Source of the DNA: an uncultured Prevotellaceae bacterium
GTDB taxonomy: Bacteria > Bacteroidota > Bacteroidia > Bacteroidales > Bacteroidaceae
Direction of reading: 5' to 3'
DNA length: 50,792 nt
Assembly: GCA_900318915.1 (NCBI GenBank)
Contig: ONMI01000046.1
Coordinates: 1-50,792 of the forward strand
The first letter of the stretch is position 1; the number at the start of each line of letters is the position of its first letter. The position numbers were made by a program, and so were the translations under genes. Below are positions 11,503 to 20,385 of this stretch, one piece after another. A model generated the notes under the pieces. The model was not told the origin of the DNA and searched no databases. It saw nothing but the letters and a program-made list of their open reading frames with translations.

Positions 11503-11554
11503 TGCCGCCCGCTCCTTCTAAACCGGATTAATCAATATCATAAAAGATATATAT

Positions 11555-12532
11555 ATGGCAAGAATCAAGACTATTGGACTGATGACGTCGGGAGGCGATG
11601 CTCCCGGCATGAATGCCGCCATACGTGCCGTCACGCGCGCCGGCATCTACAACGGATTCAACATCATGGGCATCTATCGCGGTTTCGACGGATTGATCAA
11701 CGATGAAATGAAACCTTTCACCACCGAAAACGTGAGCGGTATCATCATGTCGGGCGGTACCATCCTCAAGACGGCCCGAAGCAAGGAGTTCATGACACCC
11801 GAAGGGCGGCAGAAAGCCTACGACAACATGCAGAAACACGAAATCGACGCACTGGTGGTCATCGGCGGTAACGGCTCGCTCACCGGCGCCATGCAGTTCG
11901 CACAGGAATTCGACGTGTGCTGCATCGGACTGCCGGGCACCATCGACAACGACCTCTACGGCACCGACTCCACCATCGGCTACGACACCACCATGAACAC
12001 CATCATGGAGTGCGTCGACCGCATTCGCGACACGGCGCAGAGCCATGAGCGCATCTTCTTCGTCGAGGTGATGGGACGCGACGCCGGTTTCCTCGCACAG
12101 AACAGCGCCATCGCCTGCGGAGCCGAGGCGGCCATCATACCCGAGGAGTCGACCGACTCCGACCAGTTGGCGCGCTTCATGGAGAGGGGCATACGAAAGT
12201 CGAAGAAAAGCTGCATCGTCATCGTCTCCGAAAGTCCCAAATGCGGCGCACTCTACTATGCCGACCGCGTGAAGAAGGAATTCCCCAACTTCGATGTGCG
12301 TGTCTCCATCCTCGGACACCTGCAGCGGGGCGGACGGCCCACAGCACACGACCGTATCCTTGCCAGCCGGACCGGCGTGGGGGCTATCGAGGCCATCATG
12401 CAGGGACAGCGCAACATCATGATTGGCGTACGCAACAACGAGGTGGTCTACGTGCCCCTCTGCGAGGCCATCAGAAGCGATAAACCCTTCGACAAGAAAC
12501 TTATCAAAGTGCTCGACGAATTGAGTATCTGA
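11555..12532 (+). CDS. pfkA: ATP-dependent 6-phosphofructokinase
   Basis: 325 aa, the size of bacterial PfkA. It phosphorylates fructose 6-phosphate in the committed step of glycolysis. Visible motifs: [17 protein letters not shown] (phosphate-binding loop, residues 8-24), LPGTIDND (126-133, with catalytic Asp131), [14 protein letters not shown], and [15 protein letters not shown] for the effector/substrate site. The loop that in E. coli reads GGDGS is GGNGS here (Asn106), so the usual Mg-coordinating Asp is Asn. The Gly after it, usually taken as favouring ATP over pyrophosphate, is kept. It lies between the antiporter and the ATP synthase operon and probably has its own promoter. Confidence 0.95.
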   Translation: MARIKTIGLMTSGGDAPGMNAAIRAVTRAGIYNGFNIMGIYRGFDGLINDEMKPFTTENVSGIIMSGGTILKTARSKEFMTPEGRQKAYDNMQKHEIDALVVIGGNGSLTGAMQFAQEFDVCCIGLPGTIDNDLYGTDSTIGYDTTMNTIMECVDRIRDTAQSHERIFFVEVMGRDAGFLAQNSAIACGAEAAIIPEESTDSDQLARFMERGIRKSKKSCIVIVSESPKCGALYYADRVKKEFPNFDVRVSILGHLQRGGRPTAHDRILASRTGVGAIEAIMQGQRNIMIGVRNNEVVYVPLCEAIRSDKPFDKKLIKVLDELSI

Positions 12533-12585
12533 TGCACTGTAAACCTTCTAATTTCAGTAAAAATGAGAAATATTGCCGTGAATAT

Positions 12586-12616
12586 TTGCGGCAGTAGTAG
12601 ATTTTTAGTATTTTTG
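12586..12616 (+). promoter_or_regulatory. Promoter of the ATP synthase operon
   Basis: TTG at 12586-12588 and TATTTTTG at 12609-12616 with a 20-bp gap. Transcription would start near 12623, giving a leader of about 44 nt before atpD. A small TGCCG/CGGCA inverted repeat overlaps the -33 region. Confidence 0.6.
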
Positions 12617-12663
12617 TTGGCTACTTATTATTTAATACTTGATACATCCATTAAAACAAATAG

Positions 12664-14193
<1,530 letters not shown>

Positions 14194-14199
14194 TACACT

Positions 14200-14454
14200 A
14201 TGTTGACACTTAGAATAGTATCGCCAGAGCAGGTGGTCTTCGACGGAGAGGTGGAGAGCGTACTCGTGCCGGGAACGCTCGGAAGCTTCGAAATACTCAA
14301 CGACCACGCTCCTATCATCTCCTCCCTGCAGCCGGGACTCGTAGAGTATGCCACCAAAGAGGGCAAACAGCGGCTCATGGTCAACGGGGGATTTGTCGAG
14401 GTGCAGAAAAACCGCGTCTCGCTCTGTGTGGAAACCCTTGAAGACGAACTGTGA
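14200..14454 (+). CDS. atpC: F1Fo ATP synthase subunit epsilon, short form
   Basis: 84 residues against roughly 130-140 in E. coli-type epsilon. The N-terminal beta-sandwich is present (LRIVSPEQVVFDGEVESVLVPG, LGSFEILNDHAPIISSLQPG). The C-terminal pair of helices, which in other bacteria inhibits ATP hydrolysis, is missing. The protein can therefore link gamma to the c ring but should lack the classical epsilon brake. The stop codon is clean and the next gene overlaps it by one base (TGATG), so this looks like the natural end and not a truncation. Confidence 0.95.
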   Translation: MLTLRIVSPEQVVFDGEVESVLVPGTLGSFEILNDHAPIISSLQPGLVEYATKEGKQRLMVNGGFVEVQKNRVSLCVETLEDEL

Positions 14455-14867
14455 TGAACGCTATCGACAATCGTGTGCAAACCTCCTTCCGCAGGTATCT
14501 CAAACAGTCGCTGTGGATGATTGTGGGAATGGCTTTGGTCGTACTGGCTTTCATGAGTATCAAGTTTAGCACCGACCTGGTCAATGCGCTGATTGTCACC
14601 GTGTTGTTCTCAATGTTCTCAAGTATCACTTACGGACTTGTGTGGAAGCGTATCGCAGTCCATTCGCCTGCCGCACTCACCAAGTTCTTCCTCGCCGCAC
14701 CCGCCGTGCGTATGGTCGTGGCTGCGGTCGTGATGGGAGTCTGGTGCTACGTGGTCAGAGACACCGCGGCCATCAAGTCGTTCGTGCTCATCTTCTTTGT
14801 GTTTTATCTGATTCTTCTGGTGTTCGACTGTGTCTTTTTCGCCCGACAAGAAAAGAGAAACAAATAA
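14454..14867 (+). CDS. Small four-helix membrane protein in the ATP synthase operon (AtpI-like position)
   Basis: 137 aa with four predicted membrane segments (about 20-40, 45-65, 80-100 and 105-128). It sits between atpC and atpB, overlapping the atpC stop by one base. In many bacteria a small membrane protein (AtpI) precedes atpB and helps assemble the c ring or import Mg2+. This one occupies the matching position, but I see no diagnostic AtpI motif. A GTG at 14451 directly before the ATG could be an alternative start. Function is inferred from context only. Confidence 0.75.
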   Translation: MNAIDNRVQTSFRRYLKQSLWMIVGMALVVLAFMSIKFSTDLVNALIVTVLFSMFSSITYGLVWKRIAVHSPAALTKFFLAAPAVRMVVAAVVMGVWCYVVRDTAAIKSFVLIFFVFYLILLVFDCVFFARQEKRNK

Positions 14868-14875
14868 CCAAGACA

Positions 14876-15967
14876 ATGAAATTTATCAGACAAATTCTCT
14901 ACGTGTTGCTGCTCATCATTCCCGCCCTGCCGGCTTCGGCTCAGGAAGAGGGCGAGAAGAAGGGCGTCGACCTGCAAGAGGTTTTGTGGGGACATATCAA
15001 AGACGCCTACCATTGGCATATCATGGATATCGGAGGCGAACCGGTGGTCATACACCTGCCGGTCATCGTCAAGAGTTCCACAGGATGGCATGTCTTCTCC
15101 AGCAGCCAGTTTGCGGAGGAACCCGATGCCGCCGGCAACAAACCCGGACCCTTCGGACTCTATATCTCCGGCGGAGAGGCCCATCCCAATAAGATTTGCG
15201 AAATGGTCGACGGACAGGAAGTGAGACCCTTCGATATCTCCATCACCAAAACGGTGGCGGTGCTCTTCATCGATGCCATCATACTCCTGCTCTGTGTGCT
15301 CATACCGGCACGGTGGTGCCGCAGGCACAAAATCGACGACCCCGCACCAAAGGGCTTCGTCGGCTTCATGAATATGTTCATCACCTATGTCTACGACGAT
15401 GTGGTAAAACCGACACTCGGCAAGGAGGCCGACAAGTATGCGCCTTACCTGCTCACGTGCTTCTTCTTTATCTTCATCGCCAATGTCATGGGTGTGGTGC
15501 CCTTCCCACCGGGTGGCGGCAACCTCACCGGCAATATCACCTGCACCTTCTTCCTCGCGCTCTGTACCTTCCTCGTGACCAATATCACGGGCACAAAGGC
15601 ATATTGGAAAGAGGTGTTCTGGCCGCCGGTGCCCACATGGCTCAAAGTGCCCCTGCCGCTCATGCCCATCATCGAGTTCTTCAGCCTCTTCACAAAGCCG
15701 CTGGCCCTCATGATCCGACTCTTCGCCAATATGTTGGCAGGACACGCCATCGCGCTCTCCCTCACCTGCATCATCTTCATCATGTTCGCACTCAATGCCT
15801 TCGCTGGCTCCATGATGACCGTGGTGAGTGTGCTCATGAGCGTCTTCATGATGCTCCTCGAAGTGCTGGTGTGCTTCATCCAGGCACTGGTGTTCACCAT
15901 GCTGAGCGCCGTGTTCATTTCGCTTGCTCATGTGCATGAGCATGAAACAGAAACCGTAAAGGAATAA
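14876..15967 (+). CDS. atpB: F1Fo ATP synthase subunit a
   Basis: 363-aa stator subunit that forms the proton half-channels with the c ring. The ATG at 14876 is 8 bp after the previous stop; the longer upstream frame overlaps that gene and is discarded. It begins with a cleavable-looking signal peptide (MKFIRQILYVLLLIIPALPASA) and a periplasmic N-terminal domain of about 110 residues, longer than in E. coli subunit a (271 aa). The essential Arg is in LMIRLFANMLAGH (Arg281). GGGNLTGNIT and FVTNITGTKAYWKEVFWPP follow the usual pattern of Bacteroidetes AtpB. Confidence 0.96.
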   Translation: MKFIRQILYVLLLIIPALPASAQEEGEKKGVDLQEVLWGHIKDAYHWHIMDIGGEPVVIHLPVIVKSSTGWHVFSSSQFAEEPDAAGNKPGPFGLYISGGEAHPNKICEMVDGQEVRPFDISITKTVAVLFIDAIILLLCVLIPARWCRRHKIDDPAPKGFVGFMNMFITYVYDDVVKPTLGKEADKYAPYLLTCFFFIFIANVMGVVPFPPGGGNLTGNITCTFFLALCTFLVTNITGTKAYWKEVFWPPVPTWLKVPLPLMPIIEFFSLFTKPLALMIRLFANMLAGHAIALSLTCIIFIMFALNAFAGSMMTVVSVLMSVFMMLLEVLVCFIQALVFTMLSAVFISLAHVHEHETETVKE

Positions 15968-16011
15968 TATTCATAAATTCAAATCAAATAACAATTTAAA
16001 ACTTTAAGACT

Positions 16012-16254
16012 ATGTTATCATTATTACTGGCAGCAGACGGTGTTGCAAAATTGGGTGCCGCTATCGGCGGTAGTTTAGCTGCAATTGGTGCAGGTATCGG
16101 TATCGGACGCATTGGTGGAAATGCCATGGACGCTATGGCACGCCAGCCTGAGAAAATGGGCGACCTCCGCTCGGCTATGATCGTGGCTGCAGCCCTCGTC
16201 GAGGGTGTGGCTTTCTTCGCCGTTATTATCGCGCTCCTCGCACTCTTCGTATAA
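16012..16254 (+). CDS. atpE: F1Fo ATP synthase subunit c
   Basis: 80-aa, two-helix proteolipid that forms the rotating ring. The first helix carries the GAGIGIG repeat that packs the ring, the polar loop has ARQPE (residues 43-47), and the ion-binding carboxylate is Glu64 in ALVEGVAFF. The residues after Glu64 are Gly-Val, not Ser-Thr, and no Gln is present at the helix-1 site used by sodium-dependent rings, so proton coupling is the better reading. It is preceded by a 44-bp AT-rich spacer. Confidence 0.97.
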   Translation: MLSLLLAADGVAKLGAAIGGSLAAIGAGIGIGRIGGNAMDAMARQPEKMGDLRSAMIVAAALVEGVAFFAVIIALLALFV

Positions 16255-16314
16255 ACCTGTGTGATATATCTCTTTTCACCTATTGTTACAGAACAAAAGT
16301 AATCTGAACAGCGT

Positions 16315-16821
16315 ATGGATTTAATAACCCCGGATTTTGGCCTGCTCTTCTGGATGACAGTCGTCTTCCTGATTGTCTTCTTCATCCTCTGGAAGTGGGG
16401 CTTCCCCGTCATCGTCAAAATGGTGAACGACAGAAAGGAGTTCATCGACGAGAGCCTCAGAAAGGCTCGGGAGGCCAACGAACGACTGGCCAATATCAAG
16501 ACTGAAAGCGAATCCATCCTGCAGGAGGCACGCGAAAAACAAGCTCTCATACTCAAAGAGGCTTCCGAAACGCGCAATGCCATTGTCGAAAAAGCAAAAG
16601 AAAACGCACGCGCCGAAGGCGCAAGACTGCTCAGCGAGGCAAAAGCCGAAATCGAGAGCGAAAAGCAGAATGCTATACGCGATATTCGGGCACAGGTGGC
16701 TGAACTATCTGTGCAGATAGCTGGAAAGGTGCTCCACAAAGAGCTCCAAAGCGACAAAAAGCAGATGGAATTGATTGAAAAGCTGCTGGATGAAATTTCT
16801 GTCGACGGTGATAATAAATAA
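16315..16821 (+). CDS. atpF: F1Fo ATP synthase subunit b
   Basis: 168-aa peripheral stalk subunit. One N-terminal membrane helix (about residues 10-30, LLFWMTVVFLIVFFILWKW) is followed by a long charged helix rich in Glu, Lys and Ala (about 40-150) that dimerises as a coiled coil and reaches up to F1. Length and composition are normal. It starts 60 bp after atpE and ends 9 bp before atpH. Confidence 0.95.
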   Translation: MDLITPDFGLLFWMTVVFLIVFFILWKWGFPVIVKMVNDRKEFIDESLRKAREANERLANIKTESESILQEAREKQALILKEASETRNAIVEKAKENARAEGARLLSEAKAEIESEKQNAIRDIRAQVAELSVQIAGKVLHKELQSDKKQMELIEKLLDEISVDGDNK

Positions 16822-16830
16822 TAAAGCGTT

Positions 16831-17370
16831 ATGGATATAGGTGTAATGTCGGTACGTTATGCCCGGGCACTGCTCAAATGTGCCATGGAGACGAAAATCG
16901 AAGAAGCGGTCTACCGCGATATGCAGGCGCTCTCGGCCAGCTATCTGCAGGTGCCGCAGCTCCGGTTTACGATAGACAACCCCATGCTCGCAAAAGACAA
17001 GAAGGAAACGCTGCTCCAAACGGCCGCCGGTGGCGACAACATACAGGAGCTTACCAAGCGGTTCATCCAACTGGTGCTGCGCGAGGACAGGGAGAACACC
17101 CTGCAATTCATGGCCGCTTCGTATATCACTCTTTACAGGCAACAGAAGAACATCACACGCGGAAAACTCATCACCGCCACTGCCGTCTCGCCCGAAACGG
17201 AACAGAAAATGAAGCAGATGGTGGAGAGCAGGACTCAAGGCACTGTGGAGTTTCAAACTGAGGTGAACCCCGAAATCATCGGTGGATTCATCCTCGAGTA
17301 TGATACCTACAGGATGGATGCCAGCGTGCAGACAAAACTGCGCAACATCCTGACACAGTTGAAAAAATAA
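16831..17370 (+). CDS. atpH: F1Fo ATP synthase subunit delta
   Basis: 179 aa; connects subunit b to the top of the alpha/beta hexamer. The N-terminal helical bundle (SVRYARALLKCAMET, residues 5-19) and the C-terminal segment (LITATAVSPETEQKMKQM, then NPEIIGGFILEYDTYRMDASV) match the OSCP/delta family. Its place between b and alpha is the usual one. Confidence 0.95.
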   Translation: MDIGVMSVRYARALLKCAMETKIEEAVYRDMQALSASYLQVPQLRFTIDNPMLAKDKKETLLQTAAGGDNIQELTKRFIQLVLREDRENTLQFMAASYITLYRQQKNITRGKLITATAVSPETEQKMKQMVESRTQGTVEFQTEVNPEIIGGFILEYDTYRMDASVQTKLRNILTQLKK

Positions 17371-17418
17371 GTAAACAACTTCTTTAGTTTAAAACGGAAA
17401 AAGTATTCTTTACCTACA

Positions 17419-19005
17419 ATGGCAGATAAAATAAAAGCAAGTGAGGTATCCGAAGTCTTGCTCCAACAGTTGAAGGGCATCAGCAATACCGAAAAGTTCG
17501 ACGAGGTCGGAACCGTGCTCCAGGTGAGCGACGGCGTGGCTCGTATCTACGGACTACGGAATGCTGAGGCAAACGAACTGCTCGAGTTCGAAAACGGTAC
17601 CATGGCCATCGTGATGAACCTCGAGGAGGACAACGTGGGCTGTGTGCTGCTCGGTACCACATCCGGCATCAAAGAGGGCATGGTGGTGAAGCGCACCAAA
17701 CGTATCGCTTCCATCCGTGTCAACGACAATATGCTCGGCAGGGTCATCAACCCGCTTGGACAAGCCATCGATGGCAAGGGAGATATAGACCTCTCCAACG
17801 CTTTCGAGATGCCGCTCGATAGAAAAGCACCCGGCGTTATCTACCGACAGCCGGTGAAAGAACCGCTGCAGACGGGACTCAAGGCCGTCGACTCCATGAT
17901 TCCTATCGGAAGAGGACAGCGCGAGCTCATCATCGGTGACCGACAGACGGGCAAGACAGCTATCGCCGTCGATACCATCATCAACCAGAAAAGCTTCTAT
18001 GAGGCTGGAAAACCGGTCTACTGTATCTATGTCGCTATCGGACAGAAAGCGTCTACCGTGGCCGCACTCGTACAGAACCTCAAAGAGCATGGGGCCATGC
18101 CCTATACCATCGTGGTCTCCGCTACAGCTGCCGACCCCGCAGCCATGCAGTACTACGCTCCCTTCGCAGGTGCCGCCATCGGCGAGTATTTCCGCGATAG
18201 GGGCGAGTCGGCGCTCGTCGTTTACGACGACCTCTCCAAGCAGGCCGTGGCCTACCGCGAGGTGTCGCTGATCCTCCGGCGCCCGTCAGGACGCGAGGCT
18301 TACCCGGGCGATGTGTTCTACCTGCACAGCCGTCTCCTCGAGCGCGCAGCACGTATCAACGACCAGCAGGAAGTGGCCGAGCAGATGAACGACCTCCCCG
18401 CCTGCATGAAAGGGCATGTCAAGGGTGGCGGATCGCTCACCGCGTTGCCTATCATCGAGACACAGGCCGGCGACGTATCCGCTTACATCCCCACCAACGT
18501 CATCTCCATCACCGACGGACAGATCTACCTCGAGACCGACCTCTTCAACCAGGGCTTCCGACCCGCCATCAACGTGGGTATCTCGGTGAGCCGTGTGGGT
18601 GGCTCGGCACAGGTCAAAAGTATGAAGAAAGTGGCAGGTACACTCAAAATCGATATGGCGCAGTACCGCGAGCTGGAGGCCTTCTCCAAGTTCTCCAGCG
18701 ATATGGACGCCGTGACTGCCATGACCCTCGACCGCGGTAGAAAAAACAACCAGCTGCTCATACAGCCGCAGTACAGCCCTATGGCGGTAGGCGAACAGGT
18801 GGCCATCCTCTATTGCGGAACAAGAGGACTCATGCACGATGTGCCCGTCAATGAGGTACGCAGATGCCAGGACCTCTTCCTCGACAAACTGCGCACCACG
18901 CATCCCGACATCATCGAGTTCCTTGGAAGTGGTAAAATCGACGACAACGCCACCAACGTCATCGAACAGGTGATGGCCGATATCGCCGGACAATTTAAGC
19001 AGTAA
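17419..19005 (+). CDS. atpA: F1Fo ATP synthase subunit alpha
   Basis: 528-aa non-catalytic nucleotide-binding subunit of F1. Walker A GDRQTGKT (about residues 174-181), then [18 protein letters not shown] and the [20 protein letters not shown] segment. The alpha-type C-terminal domain ([22 protein letters not shown]) is complete. It lies 48 bp after atpH and 6 bp before atpG. Confidence 0.98.
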   Translation: MADKIKASEVSEVLLQQLKGISNTEKFDEVGTVLQVSDGVARIYGLRNAEANELLEFENGTMAIVMNLEEDNVGCVLLGTTSGIKEGMVVKRTKRIASIRVNDNMLGRVINPLGQAIDGKGDIDLSNAFEMPLDRKAPGVIYRQPVKEPLQTGLKAVDSMIPIGRGQRELIIGDRQTGKTAIAVDTIINQKSFYEAGKPVYCIYVAIGQKASTVAALVQNLKEHGAMPYTIVVSATAADPAAMQYYAPFAGAAIGEYFRDRGESALVVYDDLSKQAVAYREVSLILRRPSGREAYPGDVFYLHSRLLERAARINDQQEVAEQMNDLPACMKGHVKGGGSLTALPIIETQAGDVSAYIPTNVISITDGQIYLETDLFNQGFRPAINVGISVSRVGGSAQVKSMKKVAGTLKIDMAQYRELEAFSKFSSDMDAVTAMTLDRGRKNNQLLIQPQYSPMAVGEQVAILYCGTRGLMHDVPVNEVRRCQDLFLDKLRTTHPDIIEFLGSGKIDDNATNVIEQVMADIAGQFKQ

Positions 19006-19011
19006 TCGCCT

Positions 19012-19977
19012 ATGCCGTCGCTGAAAGAGATAAAAAACCGTATCGCATCGGTCAGGAATACACGAAAAATCACAAGCGCCATGAAAATGGTGGCTTCGTC
19101 GAAACTGCACCATGCCCAGCAGATGATAGAAGACATGCTGCCCTATGAGAACCTGCTCGAACATATCCTTAAAACCTTCCTGGCTTCTGAGGCCGACGCG
19201 CAGTCGGTCTACTCTGAGCCAAGACCGGTCAAAAGGGTGGGATTGGTGGTCTTCGCCTCCAACAGCAGCCTCTGCGGTGGATTCAATGCCAATATCATCA
19301 AACTCATGCAGCAGGCTATCAGCGAATACGAACACCTCGGCAAGGAGAATATCGTGATTTATCCCGTCGGAAGAAAAGTGGCCGAAAAAGTCGCTAAACT
19401 CGGATTCAAAGCCGCAGGCGACTTCACCGCACTCGCAGACAAACCTAACTCGGCTGAGTGCATACGCATCGCTACCGAACTGGGATTCTTGTTCCGTACT
19501 GGAGAACTCGACCATATCGAACTGATTTATCATCACTTCAAAAGCGCTGGCTCACAGGTCCTTACTAGAAAAATTTTCTATCCTATCGACCTCGAGTCGG
19601 AACTTACCGATGAGCACGACCGCGACCTCACTTCGGTCGTCGCAACGAAAAAGTCGCAGGAGTATCTCAAAAAGCATCACCGCGAAGCGGAACGTGAGGA
19701 GGAGAAAGTGAAACCGCTCAACGATAACTTTATCGTCGAACCGGATATGGAGACGGTGCTCGGGGTGCTTATACCCAAACTGGCACACCTCTCGCTCTAT
19801 ACCGCTCTCCTCGACAGCAACGCCTCTGAACATGCCGCACGCATGGTGGCCATGCAGACGGCTACCGATAATGCGGACGAACTGCTCCGAGATCTCAACC
19901 TGCAGTACAACAAGAGCCGACAGCAGGCTATCACCAGCGAACTGCTCGACATCGTGGGAGGTACAGTGAACAACTGA
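19012..19977 (+). CDS. atpG: F1Fo ATP synthase subunit gamma
   Basis: 321-aa rotor shaft. The N-terminal helix (KEIKNRIASVRNTRKITSAMKMVASSKL) and the C-terminal helix (SEHAARMVAMQTATDNADELL...RQQAITSELLDIVGG) that form the coiled coil are both clear. It is about 30 residues longer than E. coli gamma. Most of the excess is a charged insert near residues 215-245 (KKSQEYLKKHHREAEREEEK), which may act on rotation control, as inserts do in other lineages; that role is not demonstrated here. Last gene of the operon, followed by a strong terminator. Confidence 0.97.
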   Translation: MPSLKEIKNRIASVRNTRKITSAMKMVASSKLHHAQQMIEDMLPYENLLEHILKTFLASEADAQSVYSEPRPVKRVGLVVFASNSSLCGGFNANIIKLMQQAISEYEHLGKENIVIYPVGRKVAEKVAKLGFKAAGDFTALADKPNSAECIRIATELGFLFRTGELDHIELIYHHFKSAGSQVLTRKIFYPIDLESELTDEHDRDLTSVVATKKSQEYLKKHHREAEREEEKVKPLNDNFIVEPDMETVLGVLIPKLAHLSLYTALLDSNASEHAARMVAMQTATDNADELLRDLNLQYNKSRQQAITSELLDIVGGTVNN

Positions 19978-20004
19978 CGCCGACGATTCTTACATTTTTT
20001 TCAA

Positions 20005-20049
20005 AAAGAGCCCGACCTGTTACACGCAGGCCGGGCTCTTTGGCTTTTT
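20005..20049 (+). terminator. Terminator of the ATP synthase operon
   Basis: AAAGAGCCCGACCTG (20005-20019) pairs with CAGGCCGGGCTCTTT (20027-20041) with one A-C mismatch around a 7-nt loop, followed by GGCTTTTT. It begins 28 bp after the atpG stop. Confidence 0.9.
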
Positions 20050-20053
20050 GCCC

Positions 20054-20209
20054 TTAAACCCGAATCGGTCATTAGGATTGATGTCAGTACTGTATTTGTT
20101 TTAGGCAGATTGTGCACATCGATATCGAAGGCGTAGCGGGCTACGTCGAGAAGACTGAAAAAACATAAGAACATAAAGATTGTCGGCCTAATGACCGATT
20201 TGGGTTAAA
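20054..20209. repeat. 156-bp intergenic element bounded by 23-bp inverted repeats
   Basis: Arms 20054-20076 and 20187-20209 are inverted repeats with 21 of 23 positions matching (core ATCGGTCATTAGG). Between them lies a hairpin CGTAGC-GG-GCTACG (20132-20145), with the same GG loop as the hairpin at 17-32 but different outer pairs, so pairing is kept while sequence changes. No reading frame is present. It may be a dispersed REP/MITE-like element or a structured RNA. It fills most of the gap between atpG and the BspA-like gene; the rest (20210-20285) is AT-rich without further signal. Confidence 0.7.
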
Positions 20210-20285
20210 ATCAAACTACTCAGCACCATTGATGCTTCTTTACTCTTACATTTTCCCCTAAAGGGGAAAAATCATAGGTGAAAAT

Positions 20286-20315
20286 TTGTCATATCGAGAT
20301 ATTTCCTTAATTTTG
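20286..20315 (+). promoter_or_regulatory. Promoter of the BspA/MBG operon
   Basis: TTTG ending at 20288, a 19-bp gap, and TAATTTTG at 20308-20315 match the Bacteroidetes consensus exactly. Transcription would begin near 20322, about 65 nt before the start codon. Confidence 0.7.
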
Positions 20316-20385
20316 TGCGTGATTTCGAAATCTTGCCTGATTTTCAATCTGAACTATGTTGTATCTAAATACAAATATCCGATTC

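Noticed and set aside
20054-20209. Insertion sequence
   Set aside because: Inverted ends are present, but the element is only 156 bp with no transposase and no obvious target duplication; kept as a repeat element only.
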